Assembly: GCF_003581585.1 (NCBI RefSeq)
Contig: NZ_QXIR01000006.1
Coordinates: forward strand, 1 to 64,000
Direction of reading: 5' to 3'
Length of the DNA: 64,000 bases
Origin: Bacillus salacetis
GTDB lineage: Bacteria; Bacillota; Bacilli; Bacillales; Bacillaceae_B
Below the pieces are notes generated by a model. It worked only from the letters and a program-made list of their open reading frames with translations. It was not told where the DNA came from and did not search any database. This document shows positions 24,569 to 32,732 of this stretch, piece by piece. The first letter of the stretch is position 1, and each line of letters opens with the position of its first letter. Position numbers and translations under genes: made by a program.

Positions 24569-26970
24569 AATTCTTCTCTTCTAAATCCCCGTTGTGTCCC
24601 ATAACTATTGTCAAAACGAATCGAGCTCACTCGTTTCCAGCCAGGTGTATGTTGGATGATCATATTTATTTCTTTGGCATCATATCTGGTCATGATGGAT
24701 ACATCCTTTTGGAAAAGTTCTTCCCAAACCATCTGAGCACACACCTTAGTTAGCTTCATTTTTTTACTTGATACATCACCCTGCTGGTCCATATGCAAAT
24801 AAGCTCTTCTTGAACCAATGTCTAGTTCATACCAGTTCGTTGGCACCATTGTTTCTAGATAAGTTCGAATGCTTTCTGCGATCGGATTTTCCTGAGTATG
24901 AGCAGCCTGAAGTTCATAGGCCTTTTCTTCAATTTCTTTACTTAAAGCTAAGGTCTCTCCCTTTTCAAACAGTACCTTTGCCTCCGCCCAAATCTGATCG
25001 ACTTCCTCTTCCGTTAATTCCTCCCACATGTTTTTCCTACCGCCACCGTTTACTGTAATCGGTAAAAAGCGACGGTTTCCTGTTGGATCATTTAAAAAAT
25101 CATAATCATTGGTGGTTCCGAAAAAAACGCACTGCCGCTTGAACGTTTCATTGTGCCTGCCATAAGCAACTCGAAAGGTATCCTCGGATTTGGAAATAAA
25201 ATGCTTTACTGCTTCCGTGTCTGCCTTCTTCGTTGCCGTCAGCTCGGCCATTTCTAAAATCCATGCACCCTGAAGCTGTTCATAGGCTTCTTTGCCCTTC
25301 ACAGTAATCAAGGAATCCGAGTGCCATTCCTTACCTATAAGCTTAATAATGTAACTCTTCCCCACACCTTGAGGGCCAACAAGGACAACACAGTAGTCAA
25401 ACTTGGCACCCGGTCTATAAATCCTTGTAACTGCTGCAAGCATAATTTTCCGAGTAAATGTTCTGACACATTCATTATTATCAGCACCAAGATAATCTAC
25501 CAGTAAGGTTTCAATCCGCTCCTGACCATCCCAAACAAGACCATTTAAATAATCTTTAATCGGATGAAAGGCATATTTCACTGCCACTTCACTCCAAGCG
25601 TCAGCAATAACCCCCGCTCCTTTAATGCCATAGATGGAGTAAAGGTAATTTCTTAAACTAGCATCATCAGTGTCTGACCAATATTCTCCTCTTTCAGCAC
25701 TTCGCCAAGGCAAATCATCTTTTATAACCACCCGATGTACAAAATCGTTCATAGCGATTCGGTCTTTTAAAACTGGATCATTTTCAAGAATAAGGATGAC
25801 ATTCGGTGCACTGGAGACGATATTTCCTTTCTGGTCCCTCGTTAGTTCTGTTAGCCACTCCATTTCCTCATCTTCAAAATCATCAGCAGCAAGGCTTAAC
25901 TGTTCTTTACCAAGGGTTAGTTTGACTTGCTTATCTTTTAAGGCTTCTTCCACCATTGCTTTATACGAAGGCAATCGATTGATTGGTGTTCCTTCTTTCA
26001 TCGTTTCATCCAGGCCACCAAATAAATGCATACGAACTAAATCAAATGCGTTACAGAGTCTTCCACCAATAGGGTCAGTAGAATGATGAGAGTAGGCAAA
26101 GTCACCATCTTCGTAAATCACTAACCCACCAGCTGTGGAACCAGCTGAATACGTATATCTGTTTGGATCCTCGCAAGGAACGTAAATATCACTTAAATAT
26201 TTATCAATCACATCGGTGACAGTGTAAGTCCGGCAAAAAGCACCAACCACACCTTCTTTGGTTTTGGGATCACCTTGCTTATCAGCCAGTTTCTTCCGCT
26301 CGTGAACAGTTCTTGAGCTTTCGGGCCAGTAAGAGGAATCTTTCCAATCTGGATATCTCGCCAAAACAGCATCTGGATCAATCCATGGCTCGTCTAGTAC
26401 TTTAAAGACAAATTCCCCATCAGATGATGTCGATGGCCAATACATCAGCCGGTGCACTTGATAGGTGGTATCATCGAAAAAATCAATGCCTAGGTCAGCA
26501 GCTATCCTTCTAGCAATCGGTACGTATTCATCGGCGGTAACTGGTCTGGATAAAGGAATGACAAGTCGCAATCTTGGATTCTTTGGTTGGTGTTTATGAG
26601 TAGAGTACATGGCGCACCCGTAGCCAAACATGGTCTCGACAGCTGTCCATAAATCCCCTTTCACAAAGTCAGCATCAAGGGAGACAATTTGTCGCCAAAC
26701 CACACCATCATGTTTTCTTCTGCCACCCTTTAAGGTCCCGCCGACAAAACCACCTACATCTTTTATCTCGTCTTGCTTTGATTTGGAAAGCTTCTTATAT
26801 TCCTCATACGTTTCATGAGTTCGAATTGTACTACTTAGCTTCTGAACCACCTCAGACCAAAGCATCTCTCGATTCTTCCAGTTCAGTTCTTTACGATTTC
26901 TTCCGGTTGCAATCGTAAGGTTTCCATTATGTTTTAAGCTGTAACTTCTTCTTTCACTGAGCTCTTTCAC
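24565..26970 (-). CDS. VapE-type replication protein: primase-like N-terminus, virulence-associated E helicase
   Basis: 801 residues. The N-terminal 300 or so residues look like an archaeo-eukaryotic-type primase (VSLDADFVKGD, then YSTHKHQPKNPRLRLVIPLSRP). The C-terminal part is the virulence-associated E/superfamily-3-like ATPase, with Walker A VGPQGVGKS near residue 520 and FFGTTNDYDFLNDPTGNRRFLPI further on. It probably primes and unwinds phage DNA. The GTG at 26970 has AAGGAGG 10 bases upstream. The start overlaps the 56-residue upstream gene. Confidence 0.93.
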   Translation of the reverse strand: MKELSERRSYSLKHNGNLTIATGRNRKELNWKNREMLWSEVVQKLSSTIRTHETYEEYKKLSKSKQDEIKDVGGFVGGTLKGGRRKHDGVVWRQIVSLDADFVKGDLWTAVETMFGYGCAMYSTHKHQPKNPRLRLVIPLSRPVTADEYVPIARRIAADLGIDFFDDTTYQVHRLMYWPSTSSDGEFVFKVLDEPWIDPDAVLARYPDWKDSSYWPESSRTVHERKKLADKQGDPKTKEGVVGAFCRTYTVTDVIDKYLSDIYVPCEDPNRYTYSAGSTAGGLVIYEDGDFAYSHHSTDPIGGRLCNAFDLVRMHLFGGLDETMKEGTPINRLPSYKAMVEEALKDKQVKLTLGKEQLSLAADDFEDEEMEWLTELTRDQKGNIVSSAPNVILILENDPVLKDRIAMNDFVHRVVIKDDLPWRSAERGEYWSDTDDASLRNYLYSIYGIKGAGVIADAWSEVAVKYAFHPIKDYLNGLVWDGQERIETLLVDYLGADNNECVRTFTRKIMLAAVTRIYRPGAKFDYCVVLVGPQGVGKSYIIKLIGKEWHSDSLITVKGKEAYEQLQGAWILEMAELTATKKADTEAVKHFISKSEDTFRVAYGRHNETFKRQCVFFGTTNDYDFLNDPTGNRRFLPITVNGGGRKNMWEELTEEEVDQIWAEAKVLFEKGETLALSKEIEEKAYELQAAHTQENPIAESIRTYLETMVPTNWYELDIGSRRAYLHMDQQGDVSSKKMKLTKVCAQMVWEELFQKDVSIMTRYDAKEINMIIQHTPGWKRVSSIRFDNSYGTQRGFRREEL

Positions 26971-27124
26971 ATCTACCAGCCCTCCTTCGTAACACAGTAC
27001 CTAGGCCTTTTTTGGCTCCTTCCAAATCACCGGAAAGAGCCTGACCTTTTAATGTTTTCATCGTTTGTTTTGGTAGTACGTCTTTGTATCGTTTTAAGTC
27101 CATTAAAAATTTCACTGTATCCAT
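26954..27124 (-). CDS. Small basic phage protein upstream of the primase (56 residues)
   Basis: A short frame beginning MDTVKFLMDLKRYKDVLPK and ending RRRAGRCERAQ. The middle (QTMKTLKGQALSGDLEGAKKG) resembles small proteins often seen between the DNA polymerase and VapE genes of Firmicute phages. It overlaps the primase start by 17 bases and follows the polymerase stop closely, so it fits the operon. Function unknown. Confidence 0.75.
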   Translation of the reverse strand: MDTVKFLMDLKRYKDVLPKQTMKTLKGQALSGDLEGAKKGLGTVLRRRAGRCERAQ

Positions 27125-27155
27125 GTCAGCCACTCGCCATCGCTCCTATCGAATG

Positions 27156-29105
27156 TCAATCTTTCTTGTAATAGAAGGTTTCAAAGCTATCCGCCCCAAG
27201 AGGAAGACCAGGTGCCCAATCAATCGATTGACCCATTATGTTTTCGACTTCTTCCATTGACCCAGTGGTAATAGGAACATCAAGAATGACTTCATCATGA
27301 ACATGGAAATTAATGCGGTATCCCGCCTCATCTAAACGAAGCATCGATACAGCTAGACAATCTCTAGCAATGGCTTGAATAATATTCTCCGTCAATTTTC
27401 CACCGTAAGTCGGAATCCTGCCCCACTGTTTGGATCCTTGTTCCGTTCCTTCATACGTAAGCTGTTCTTTTCCAAAGCGCTCGTCCACCCCGATTCTGGG
27501 CCTTACATAAGCAAGAGAACGCCCCGATGGCAACGTGATAAATAAAATGCCCTTTATATAATGGAAGGTGAGACCATATTGCATTTTCACCACTACTTTT
27601 TCTTTCACCGCTTTGATGGCTGCTGCTTCTATGCCCCACCAAAGTTTCACGATATTTGGATTCGCCTCTCGCCAAGCGGAAACTAACTCTGGAAGTTCAT
27701 CTTCGGAGAGGCCCATTTCTAAAGCCCCCATCTGCATCAAAGCCCCTTTGGATCCACCGTAGCCAAGAGCCAATTCAGCAATTTTACCTTTCTGTCGGAG
27801 TGGGCTTCCTTTATCAATGGTTTCAATGGGTACTTTAAACATCTGCGCAGCAGAGGCTTCATAAATCTTCCCATGGGATTGGAATACATCCATCCTCCAA
27901 CGCTCGCCAGCAAGCCAAGCAATCACCCGTGCTTCAATTGCTGAAAAGTCAGCCACAACAAAACGGTGGCTCTTTGATGGAATAAATGCTGTTCGAATTA
28001 ACTGCGATAATACATCCGACACACTCTCAAAAAGAAGCTCCAATGCATCATAGCTTCCAGATTTCAATAGGTCTCTTGCAATCTGTAAATCTTTTAAACT
28101 GTTTCTTGGTAGATTATGAATTTGAACGAGTCTACCAGCCCAGCGACCTGTGCGATTCGCCCCGTAAAATTGGAGCAACCCTCTAATTCTTTGGTCAGTA
28201 CAGATTGACCGCTCCATTGCTTCATACTTTTTCACAGATGTTTTGGACATGGCTTGTCTTAATTCCAACAGCCGCTTTACTTCCTGATTTTCCACTTCAC
28301 TCATTAGTGCTTCCACATTTTTCTTTGCAAGGCTATTGACTTCTAACCCTTGCTTTAACAACCAACCTTTCAGCTGCGCTGGACTATTCGGGTTCTCGAG
28401 TCCTGTTAAACGCACAGCTTCTTCAAAGAGCTTATCCTGAAATGCCTTATCTGCTCGAAGAGCATTCTCGACAAGAATTGAATCAATAAAAACACCTTCA
28501 TCATTTATTTTCTGGTCCAACTCCCAAAGCTTCTGTTCGACTTTGGGAATTGGGAATGATTCTAGCTTTTTCCGGATTTGCCGTTCCACTTCAACATCCT
28601 GTTTACAGTAATCTATAAAGGTAGCCCACTTATCAGGGTCGTGTTCAGGTAAATTACGGGTTCTTCCACCATTCACTTTGGTCGCCTTACAGGGCACAGA
28701 AAAGTAACGTATCAAGGCTTTTCCTTCCTTCATCTTCTGATCCTTCAACCTAAGACATTTCGCTACCCCATCGAGATAACCAGGCAAGCCAAGCATTAAA
28801 GCATGAACCGATGAACACCGCCATTGATCTGGCGGCATCGGCTGATGAAAATACTTGGCTAAGCAGGTTCTTTCAAAGTTGGCATTATATGCTGTCTTTA
28901 TAATTTTCGGATCTGTCATAGCTTTTAAAATGTCAGCTGGCATCTTCTCACCAGAAGCTAAGTCAACAATCTGCACCTCTTCGTCATCAAAGGCATAAGC
29001 AATGAGAAGAATTTCAAAATCAGATGATTCACAGTAGGCATAGACCCCAGACTTAATTAGGTCTACACTACTGTAAGTTTCTATATCAATAGATAAGAGT
29101 TTCAT
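27156..29105 (-). CDS. Family A DNA polymerase
   Basis: About 649 residues. The N-terminus has a DEDD 3'-5' exonuclease (LSIDIETYSSVDL at residue 5, YCKQDVEVE near 165); the C-terminal half is the polymerase with motif A (VADFSAIEARVIAWLAG), motif B region (KGKIAELALGYGG) and motif C (VHDEVILDV near residue 605). There is no 5' nuclease domain, as usual for phage copies. It replicates the phage genome together with the DUF2815 and VapE proteins. The ATG at 29105 is preferred to in-frame ATGs 6 and 9 bases upstream by comparison with the family start at the exonuclease motif. Confidence 0.96.
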   Translation of the reverse strand: MKLLSIDIETYSSVDLIKSGVYAYCESSDFEILLIAYAFDDEEVQIVDLASGEKMPADILKAMTDPKIIKTAYNANFERTCLAKYFHQPMPPDQWRCSSVHALMLGLPGYLDGVAKCLRLKDQKMKEGKALIRYFSVPCKATKVNGGRTRNLPEHDPDKWATFIDYCKQDVEVERQIRKKLESFPIPKVEQKLWELDQKINDEGVFIDSILVENALRADKAFQDKLFEEAVRLTGLENPNSPAQLKGWLLKQGLEVNSLAKKNVEALMSEVENQEVKRLLELRQAMSKTSVKKYEAMERSICTDQRIRGLLQFYGANRTGRWAGRLVQIHNLPRNSLKDLQIARDLLKSGSYDALELLFESVSDVLSQLIRTAFIPSKSHRFVVADFSAIEARVIAWLAGERWRMDVFQSHGKIYEASAAQMFKVPIETIDKGSPLRQKGKIAELALGYGGSKGALMQMGALEMGLSEDELPELVSAWREANPNIVKLWWGIEAAAIKAVKEKVVVKMQYGLTFHYIKGILFITLPSGRSLAYVRPRIGVDERFGKEQLTYEGTEQGSKQWGRIPTYGGKLTENIIQAIARDCLAVSMLRLDEAGYRINFHVHDEVILDVPITTGSMEEVENIMGQSIDWAPGLPLGADSFETFYYKKD

Positions 29106-29110
29106 AGACA

Positions 29111-29659
29111 TCAACCTAAGATGTCATCTTCATCATCGTCACCGTCATCACCAAAGTCTGCTTCAGCACTACTACGGCCGCCAAGTGGTTCACCATCATC
29201 TGTTTTCATGATGTTTTGAAGTCCAGCAGCAATCCCACGGTTTCCGTTTACATTAAATCCATAAAAGGTCAAACTAACTCGTCCATAGCAGCCTGAATAA
29301 AACTCACTTTGGTCCATGATTGGATTTAAATCCGCATCTACAATTCCTGGTTTAATTTTGCTGTTGGCATTAATGAAATAAGAATCTGCATAAGCCTCAT
29401 CATCTTCACGATCCACATCGCCGTCACGCAATGGTGTTTTTAAGTTGGATGGAACCTTACCACCAAACTTATCCTTGTTTTCTTGAGTCGCTTTTTGAAT
29501 CGCATCTTTTACTTTCTTGATTGTTGCCTTATCGGATTTTGGGATAATGATACTTACTGAATATTTAAGGTCACTTCCATTAACGCTGACTGCTTGATGT
29601 ACATTCGCATAACTGAACCGTACTGGGTTTTCCTTTGTTCCAATTGTGATTTTTACCAT
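29111..29659 (-). CDS. DUF2815 protein, probable phage ssDNA-binding protein
   Basis: 182 residues. The body (VRFSYANVHQAVSVNG, YSVSIIIPKSDKATI) is the DUF2815 family, whose members sit beside phage DNA polymerases and have an OB-fold-like character. The extreme C-terminus is strongly acidic (DFGDDGDDDEDDILG), just like the protein-interaction tip of bacterial SSB. I infer ssDNA binding during phage replication. Confidence 0.88.
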   Translation of the reverse strand: MVKITIGTKENPVRFSYANVHQAVSVNGSDLKYSVSIIIPKSDKATIKKVKDAIQKATQENKDKFGGKVPSNLKTPLRDGDVDREDDEAYADSYFINANSKIKPGIVDADLNPIMDQSEFYSGCYGRVSLTFYGFNVNGNRGIAAGLQNIMKTDDGEPLGGRSSAEADFGDDGDDDEDDILG

Positions 29660-29676
29660 ATCTTATTTCCTCCTCA

Positions 29677-30852
29677 TTATTGAAAATCCGCTTCTGGTGA
29701 AGATTTTATTTCTTGTCGCTTGTCCTCTTCTGGCACGAGTTTTACCTTTCCCGGTGCTTTTGTGATGAGAGAACCAAGCAATTCTTGAAATGCTTTTTTA
29801 CCTAACTCTTTTTCTAGAGTAGTAATCGTATTGAGTGATTTCTTATAAATCACATCACTGTCATATCCTGCAGCAGTAAGTGCCTCAACTACTGCATTTT
29901 CATCACTATATTTACGGCTACCTCTGCCCTCAACCAGTTTCATCCCTGGCCATTGCTTGTTTTCATTCATCGCCATAGCAAATGCATATTCTTGTACATC
30001 TTTTGCCCAGCTCAGCAGCTGATCAATGGAAGTTAACACTTCCACTACTTCATCATCTGTCAGTAACGGAGGTTTCTGAAAATCCATACAGGCAAGTTTC
30101 AAATTTTCCTCCGCTCTCGCTCTACAGGTCGCCTTCACCTTACAAAAGCGGCAATGCTCACCTGCTAAGAAATCACCTTCGCCTTTAAATGCTAACTCCG
30201 CTTTGGGCTTGACCTCATTCTCTGCCCATTCCAATAGTTCTTCGACCTGCATTTCATCAGTGGAGATATTATCTAACCTTGGCTGCACAATGGTCATCAG
30301 TATTTTCTGAGTATCATAGAGTACACCAAAGTTGTTTAATGCACCCAAAGCGTACAGTCGCATTTGTGGGTTTTCAACTGCTGAAACCTTGACACCTTTC
30401 CCACCCTTAAGATCAATAACTTCTAATCTATCACCATAAATCAGTATTACGTCCCCGGTTCCGAATCCGTCTGGAACATAGGGACTAAAATCTACCCTTT
30501 CCTCAATAAGGATGAGCGGATCCTTGCTAGATACCCTAGCCTCGTTCATCTTTTCAGTAACAACATCTACATAGGTTTTTACAGCTTGTTCAATTTCTGT
30601 GTTATAAAATTCATTTTGTTTCATTTGCTTCAGCTTTTTATTCAACTGTGCTTTTGTCATCTGTTTTAATTCATAAGACAAATAAAGTTCTGATAGCTCA
30701 TGCATGAATGTACCCTCTTTGGCAAAGACGCTTGTTGTTTCTTCGTACTGCTCTGACAACCGAACGCTTGGTGGACAAGCTAACCAGCGACTCGCACCAG
30801 AAGCACTTAAACTCGCATGAGCTCTTTCTGAATGATTCACAGCATTCCTCAT
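29677..30852 (-). CDS. DUF2800 protein, Cas4/RecB-like nuclease
   Basis: 391 residues. N-terminal SASGASRWLACPPSVRLSEQ and GTFMHELSE, then IYGDRLEVIDLKGGKGVKV (catalytic Asp and Lys of a PD-(D/E)XK fold), and near residue 225 a Cys cluster CRFCKVKATCRARAEE that resembles the Fe-S cluster of AddB/Cas4 nucleases. It likely processes DNA ends in phage replication or recombination. Its start overlaps the stop of the upstream gene. Confidence 0.9.
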   Translation of the reverse strand: MRNAVNHSERAHASLSASGASRWLACPPSVRLSEQYEETTSVFAKEGTFMHELSELYLSYELKQMTKAQLNKKLKQMKQNEFYNTEIEQAVKTYVDVVTEKMNEARVSSKDPLILIEERVDFSPYVPDGFGTGDVILIYGDRLEVIDLKGGKGVKVSAVENPQMRLYALGALNNFGVLYDTQKILMTIVQPRLDNISTDEMQVEELLEWAENEVKPKAELAFKGEGDFLAGEHCRFCKVKATCRARAEENLKLACMDFQKPPLLTDDEVVEVLTSIDQLLSWAKDVQEYAFAMAMNENKQWPGMKLVEGRGSRKYSDENAVVEALTAAGYDSDVIYKKSLNTITTLEKELGKKAFQELLGSLITKAPGKVKLVPEEDKRQEIKSSPEADFQ

Positions 30853-31193
30853 CAAAGTTTCCCCGCTTCTTCTAAAAGCTCTGGATACTTTTCAGCTGGA
30901 ATATCACTTAATTTTTTTGCTCCAAATCCCGTAATCAGCTCTTTCACTTGTACCTGTTTTCCATCTTGAGAAAGTGCTGCAAGTTTCGCTCTCACATCCT
31001 CCAAAGTTGACAGCTTAGCTTTCGTAGGTTTTGGAGATTTCTTTGACTCCTCATTTTCTTTCGTTTGTTGTTTCTCAACGGAAGTTGCTGATACCGTTTG
31101 ATTGTTTTCCAGTGCAAACACCAAGGTTTCAATGCTACCTGCTAGATTTCGTAAGTCTGTCACTACATCAAGAGCGAGTTTTGTTTTGCTCAT
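30852..31193 (-). CDS. Small phage protein of unknown function
   Basis: 113 residues. The N-terminal half is helical (LALDVVTDLRNLAGSIETLVFALE), then a charged low-complexity linker, then a compact C-terminus (LEDVRAKLAALSQDGKQVQVKELITGFG), a common phage pattern often annotated hypothetical or rRNA-biogenesis-like. The ATG at 31193 has GGAG about 9 bases upstream; the longer frame to 31229 overlaps the next gene without a ribosome binding site. Confidence 0.78.
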   Translation of the reverse strand: MSKTKLALDVVTDLRNLAGSIETLVFALENNQTVSATSVEKQQTKENEESKKSPKPTKAKLSTLEDVRAKLAALSQDGKQVQVKELITGFGAKKLSDIPAEKYPELLEEAGKL

Positions 31194-31344
31194 TTGCTGT
31201 TTCTCCTTTCTTTTCATTTTGTTCATCAAGCTGGCTCAGTCGATTGGCTAGTCTTTTCGATACAATGCTGATAGCTGTAAGGACGCCAACCATCTCTTCC
31301 TGCATATCTTTATTGACACCCTTTTGCTTTACTTGTGTTGTCAT
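31168..31344 (-). CDS. Small phage protein (58 residues)
   Basis: A short frame beginning MTTQVKQKGVNKDMQEEMVG, entirely helical, with a charged C-terminus. GGAGGTG lies about 7 bases before the ATG, a strong start. It overlaps the downstream gene by 26 bases. No family recognised; the first gene of the DUF2800-DUF2815-polymerase cluster. Confidence 0.75.
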   Translation of the reverse strand: MTTQVKQKGVNKDMQEEMVGVLTAISIVSKRLANRLSQLDEQNEKKGETANEQNKTRS

Positions 31345-31419
31345 CACAGGTCACCTCCTTTTCTTTAGATATGGCCCTTCACTTATTAGCCAACGAGAAA
31401 GATGGTTTGGTAACCAAAA

Positions 31420-31857
31420 TTACAAAAAATATTTTTTAAGCTTGTCCAACACCTTTTTGTGTCGTTTAACAACAGCTACATGAGAGATGTTTTCTACCTT
31501 TGCTACCTCTCTTACTGTTAGATCTTTATAGTAAAGAGCCTGTATGAGCTCTTGTTCCTTTTCATTCAGTTCAGCCATCGCTTCCTGCAAGATTAATAGA
31601 GTGGCTTTATCGCAAAGAATATCTTCTATCATTTGGTCATCCTTAAAATCACCGCCTAGATCCATCAAACGATTGATTGAATCCTCTTTGCTCGGGACAA
31701 AATCTACCGTTTCTGTTTCAGAATCAACAGCAATCCGTCCAACTTTAATATCCTCTTCTAGGTACCGCTCTCTTCTTTTCATTTTGTAATACTCTTTGTA
31801 AATCTCTCCGCTAACACTGACCTGCTCCTTGCCGATTTTGATAAAAAACTCATTCAT
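31420..31857 (-). CDS. Sigma-70-family-like phage transcription factor
   Basis: 145 residues. The N-terminal half (YKEYYKMKRRERYLEED...DSETETVDF) is typical of small phage sigma-like proteins in Firmicutes; the C-terminus (ELNEKEQELIQALYYKDLTVREVAKVENISHVAVVKRHKKVL) is a clear sigma region 4. It probably redirects RNA polymerase at phage promoters. A hairpin that includes part of its ribosome binding site lies directly upstream. Confidence 0.86.
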   Translation of the reverse strand: MNEFFIKIGKEQVSVSGEIYKEYYKMKRRERYLEEDIKVGRIAVDSETETVDFVPSKEDSINRLMDLGGDFKDDQMIEDILCDKATLLILQEAMAELNEKEQELIQALYYKDLTVREVAKVENISHVAVVKRHKKVLDKLKKYFL

Positions 31858-31869
31858 TCTCTTTTCCTC

Positions 31870-31895
31870 CTATGGTCCGGCAAGGAGCCGTAGGG
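31870..31895 (-). promoter_or_regulatory. Hairpin covering the ribosome binding site of the sigma-like gene
   Basis: Minus strand CCTACGGC and GCCG...TAGG pair; the TAGG is part of the TAGGAGG site used by the gene starting at 31857. Opening and closing of this stem could set translation. The stem has mismatches, so the effect is uncertain. Confidence 0.4.
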
Positions 31896-31911
31896 AAAAA
31901 AGAGACAAAAA

Positions 31912-31962
31912 AAACCGAGCACAATCACCCACATTATTTGTAGGTTGATTTGTGCCCGGTTT
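31912..31962 (-). terminator. Strong terminator upstream of the sigma-like gene
   Basis: Minus strand AAACCGGGCACAAATCA pairs with TGATTGTGCTCGGTTT and is followed by eight T. It would stop any transcript from the switch region before the sigma-like gene unless antiterminated. Confidence 0.9.
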
Positions 31963-31970
31963 AAGGTAGT

Positions 31971-32138
31971 TCACATCACGACTCCATTACTCGGTACCGA
32001 ATATTTAAGATTCAATGTGCATTCACTTACTGGAATATGATCATTGTTTATTCTTGATCCAGCCTGGGTAATGCCATCGATTCCTCGCTTGGTATCATCG
32101 TGATATGAACTTTTGGTAAAAAGTAAAAAGGTCCGCAT
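31971..32138 (-). CDS. Possible 55-residue protein between two terminators
   Basis: A frame beginning MRTFLLFTKSSYHDDTKRG and ending SVPSNGVVM. Composition looks protein-like and its stop is 9 bases before the same CTACCTTAA block that also precedes the neighbouring terminator. Against it: the ATG lies inside the stem of the terminator at 32128-32173 and no ribosome binding site is visible. It may be a remnant of a longer gene. Confidence 0.3.
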   Translation of the reverse strand: MRTFLLFTKSSYHDDTKRGIDGITQAGSRINNDHIPVSECTLNLKYSVPSNGVVM

Positions 32139-32173
32139 ACATCAGTTATCAATCACTGATATATACGGACCTT
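32128..32173 (-). terminator. Strong terminator after the zinc-ribbon gene
   Basis: On the minus strand a 19-base stem (AAGGTCCGTATATATCAGT with ACTGATGTATGCGGACCTT) followed by TTTTACTTTTT. It makes the zinc-ribbon gene a single-gene unit. Confidence 0.92.
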
Positions 32174-32194
32174 AAGGTAGAATTACTTTGTAAC

Positions 32195-32401
32195 TCATGG
32201 TGATTCAGATTCTCCTTTTCGTCTCGCTATAGGTTTTCCGCCTACCTGTTTAAATTCATCTGTCGCGAGTTCAACTTCCCAAACCCGCTTACATTTGGTG
32301 CACTTCGTTTGTACGGGACCAGTAGCATTATCCCCTTTATCCATTAGCCTGTGACCACACACAGGACATTCCACTCTTGCTAATACATCTTCTTTAATCA
32401 T
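32195..32401 (-). CDS. Com-like zinc-ribbon protein
   Basis: 68 residues with two Cys pairs (CPVCG and CTKCK) and a basic C-terminus (GKPIARRKGE). It resembles the Mu Com family of small zinc-binding translational regulators and other single zinc ribbons. The ATG at 32401 has GGGAGG 7 bases upstream. It is the first gene read from the minus-strand promoters of the switch, including the LexA-box promoter, so it is the most likely direct SOS-controlled prophage gene in the window. Confidence 0.8.
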   Translation of the reverse strand: MIKEDVLARVECPVCGHRLMDKGDNATGPVQTKCTKCKRVWEVELATDEFKQVGGKPIARRKGESESP

Positions 32402-32452
32402 TCGTTTTCCTCCCAACTGTTGTAATAAAGCCTTTTATGAAAGTATTCCTCT

Positions 32453-32481
32453 ATTATATTTTATATCGGAACATATGTTCT
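32453..32481 (-). promoter_or_regulatory. LexA/DinR-controlled promoter
   Basis: GAACATATGTTC (32469-32480) is a perfect palindrome that fits the Bacillus LexA core GAAC-N4-GTTC. It overlaps the spacer and -35 of a minus-strand promoter: AGAACA (32476-32481), 17 bases, TATAAT (32453-32458). LexA bound here would block transcription toward the zinc-ribbon gene. Confidence 0.75.
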
Positions 32482-32523
32482 GTACAGTAGGAATACCAAT
32501 TTTCTGCCTTTCCCTATTATCAC
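32461..32523 (-). CDS. Possible 20-residue leader peptide
   Basis: GTG start at 32523 with GGAAGGT 7 bases upstream; the frame (MIIGKGRKLVFLLYRTYVPI) stops inside the LexA promoter. It occupies the place of a cro gene but is too short to be one. Could be chance. Confidence 0.3.
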   Translation of the reverse strand: MIIGKGRKLVFLLYRTYVPI

Positions 32524-32560
32524 AATTCTTACCTTCCTTTCTGCGATTCAATTTATTTTG

Positions 32561-32680
32561 TTGCATATTTGGGAAACTAAAATAAATAAAAAAATAGTAT
32601 TGCTAACAATTTCCATTATACTTCGACACGATATTTGCGTCAATCCTAAATATGCAACATTCAACAAAAAGTTGCATAAA
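32561..32680. promoter_or_regulatory. Three TTGCATA operator-like repeats
   Basis: TTGCATATTT at 32561, its inverse AAATATGCAACA at 32648, and GTTGCATAAA at 32671. The last overlaps the -35 of the repressor promoter, the second abuts the -35 of the leftward promoter. This is the arrangement expected for operators of the divergent repressor. Confidence 0.65.
32615..32643 (-). promoter_or_regulatory. Leftward (lytic) prophage promoter
   Basis: Minus strand TTGACG (32638-32643), exact 17-base spacer, TATAAT (32615-32620): a near-consensus sigma-A promoter pointing into the early genes. A TTGCATA repeat (32648-32659, inverted) touches its upstream edge and another lies downstream at 32561-32570. 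Confidence 0.8.
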
Positions 32681-32700
32681 TTATTAGAGAGAATTATAAT
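32672..32700 (+). promoter_or_regulatory. Promoter of the prophage repressor gene
   Basis: TTGCAT (32672-32677), 17-base spacer, TATAAT (32695-32700). The -35 lies inside operator-like repeat 3, so the repressor probably controls its own gene. Confidence 0.8.
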
Positions 32701-32732
32701 ATGAGTATAGTAAGAAATTGGAGGGCAATTTT

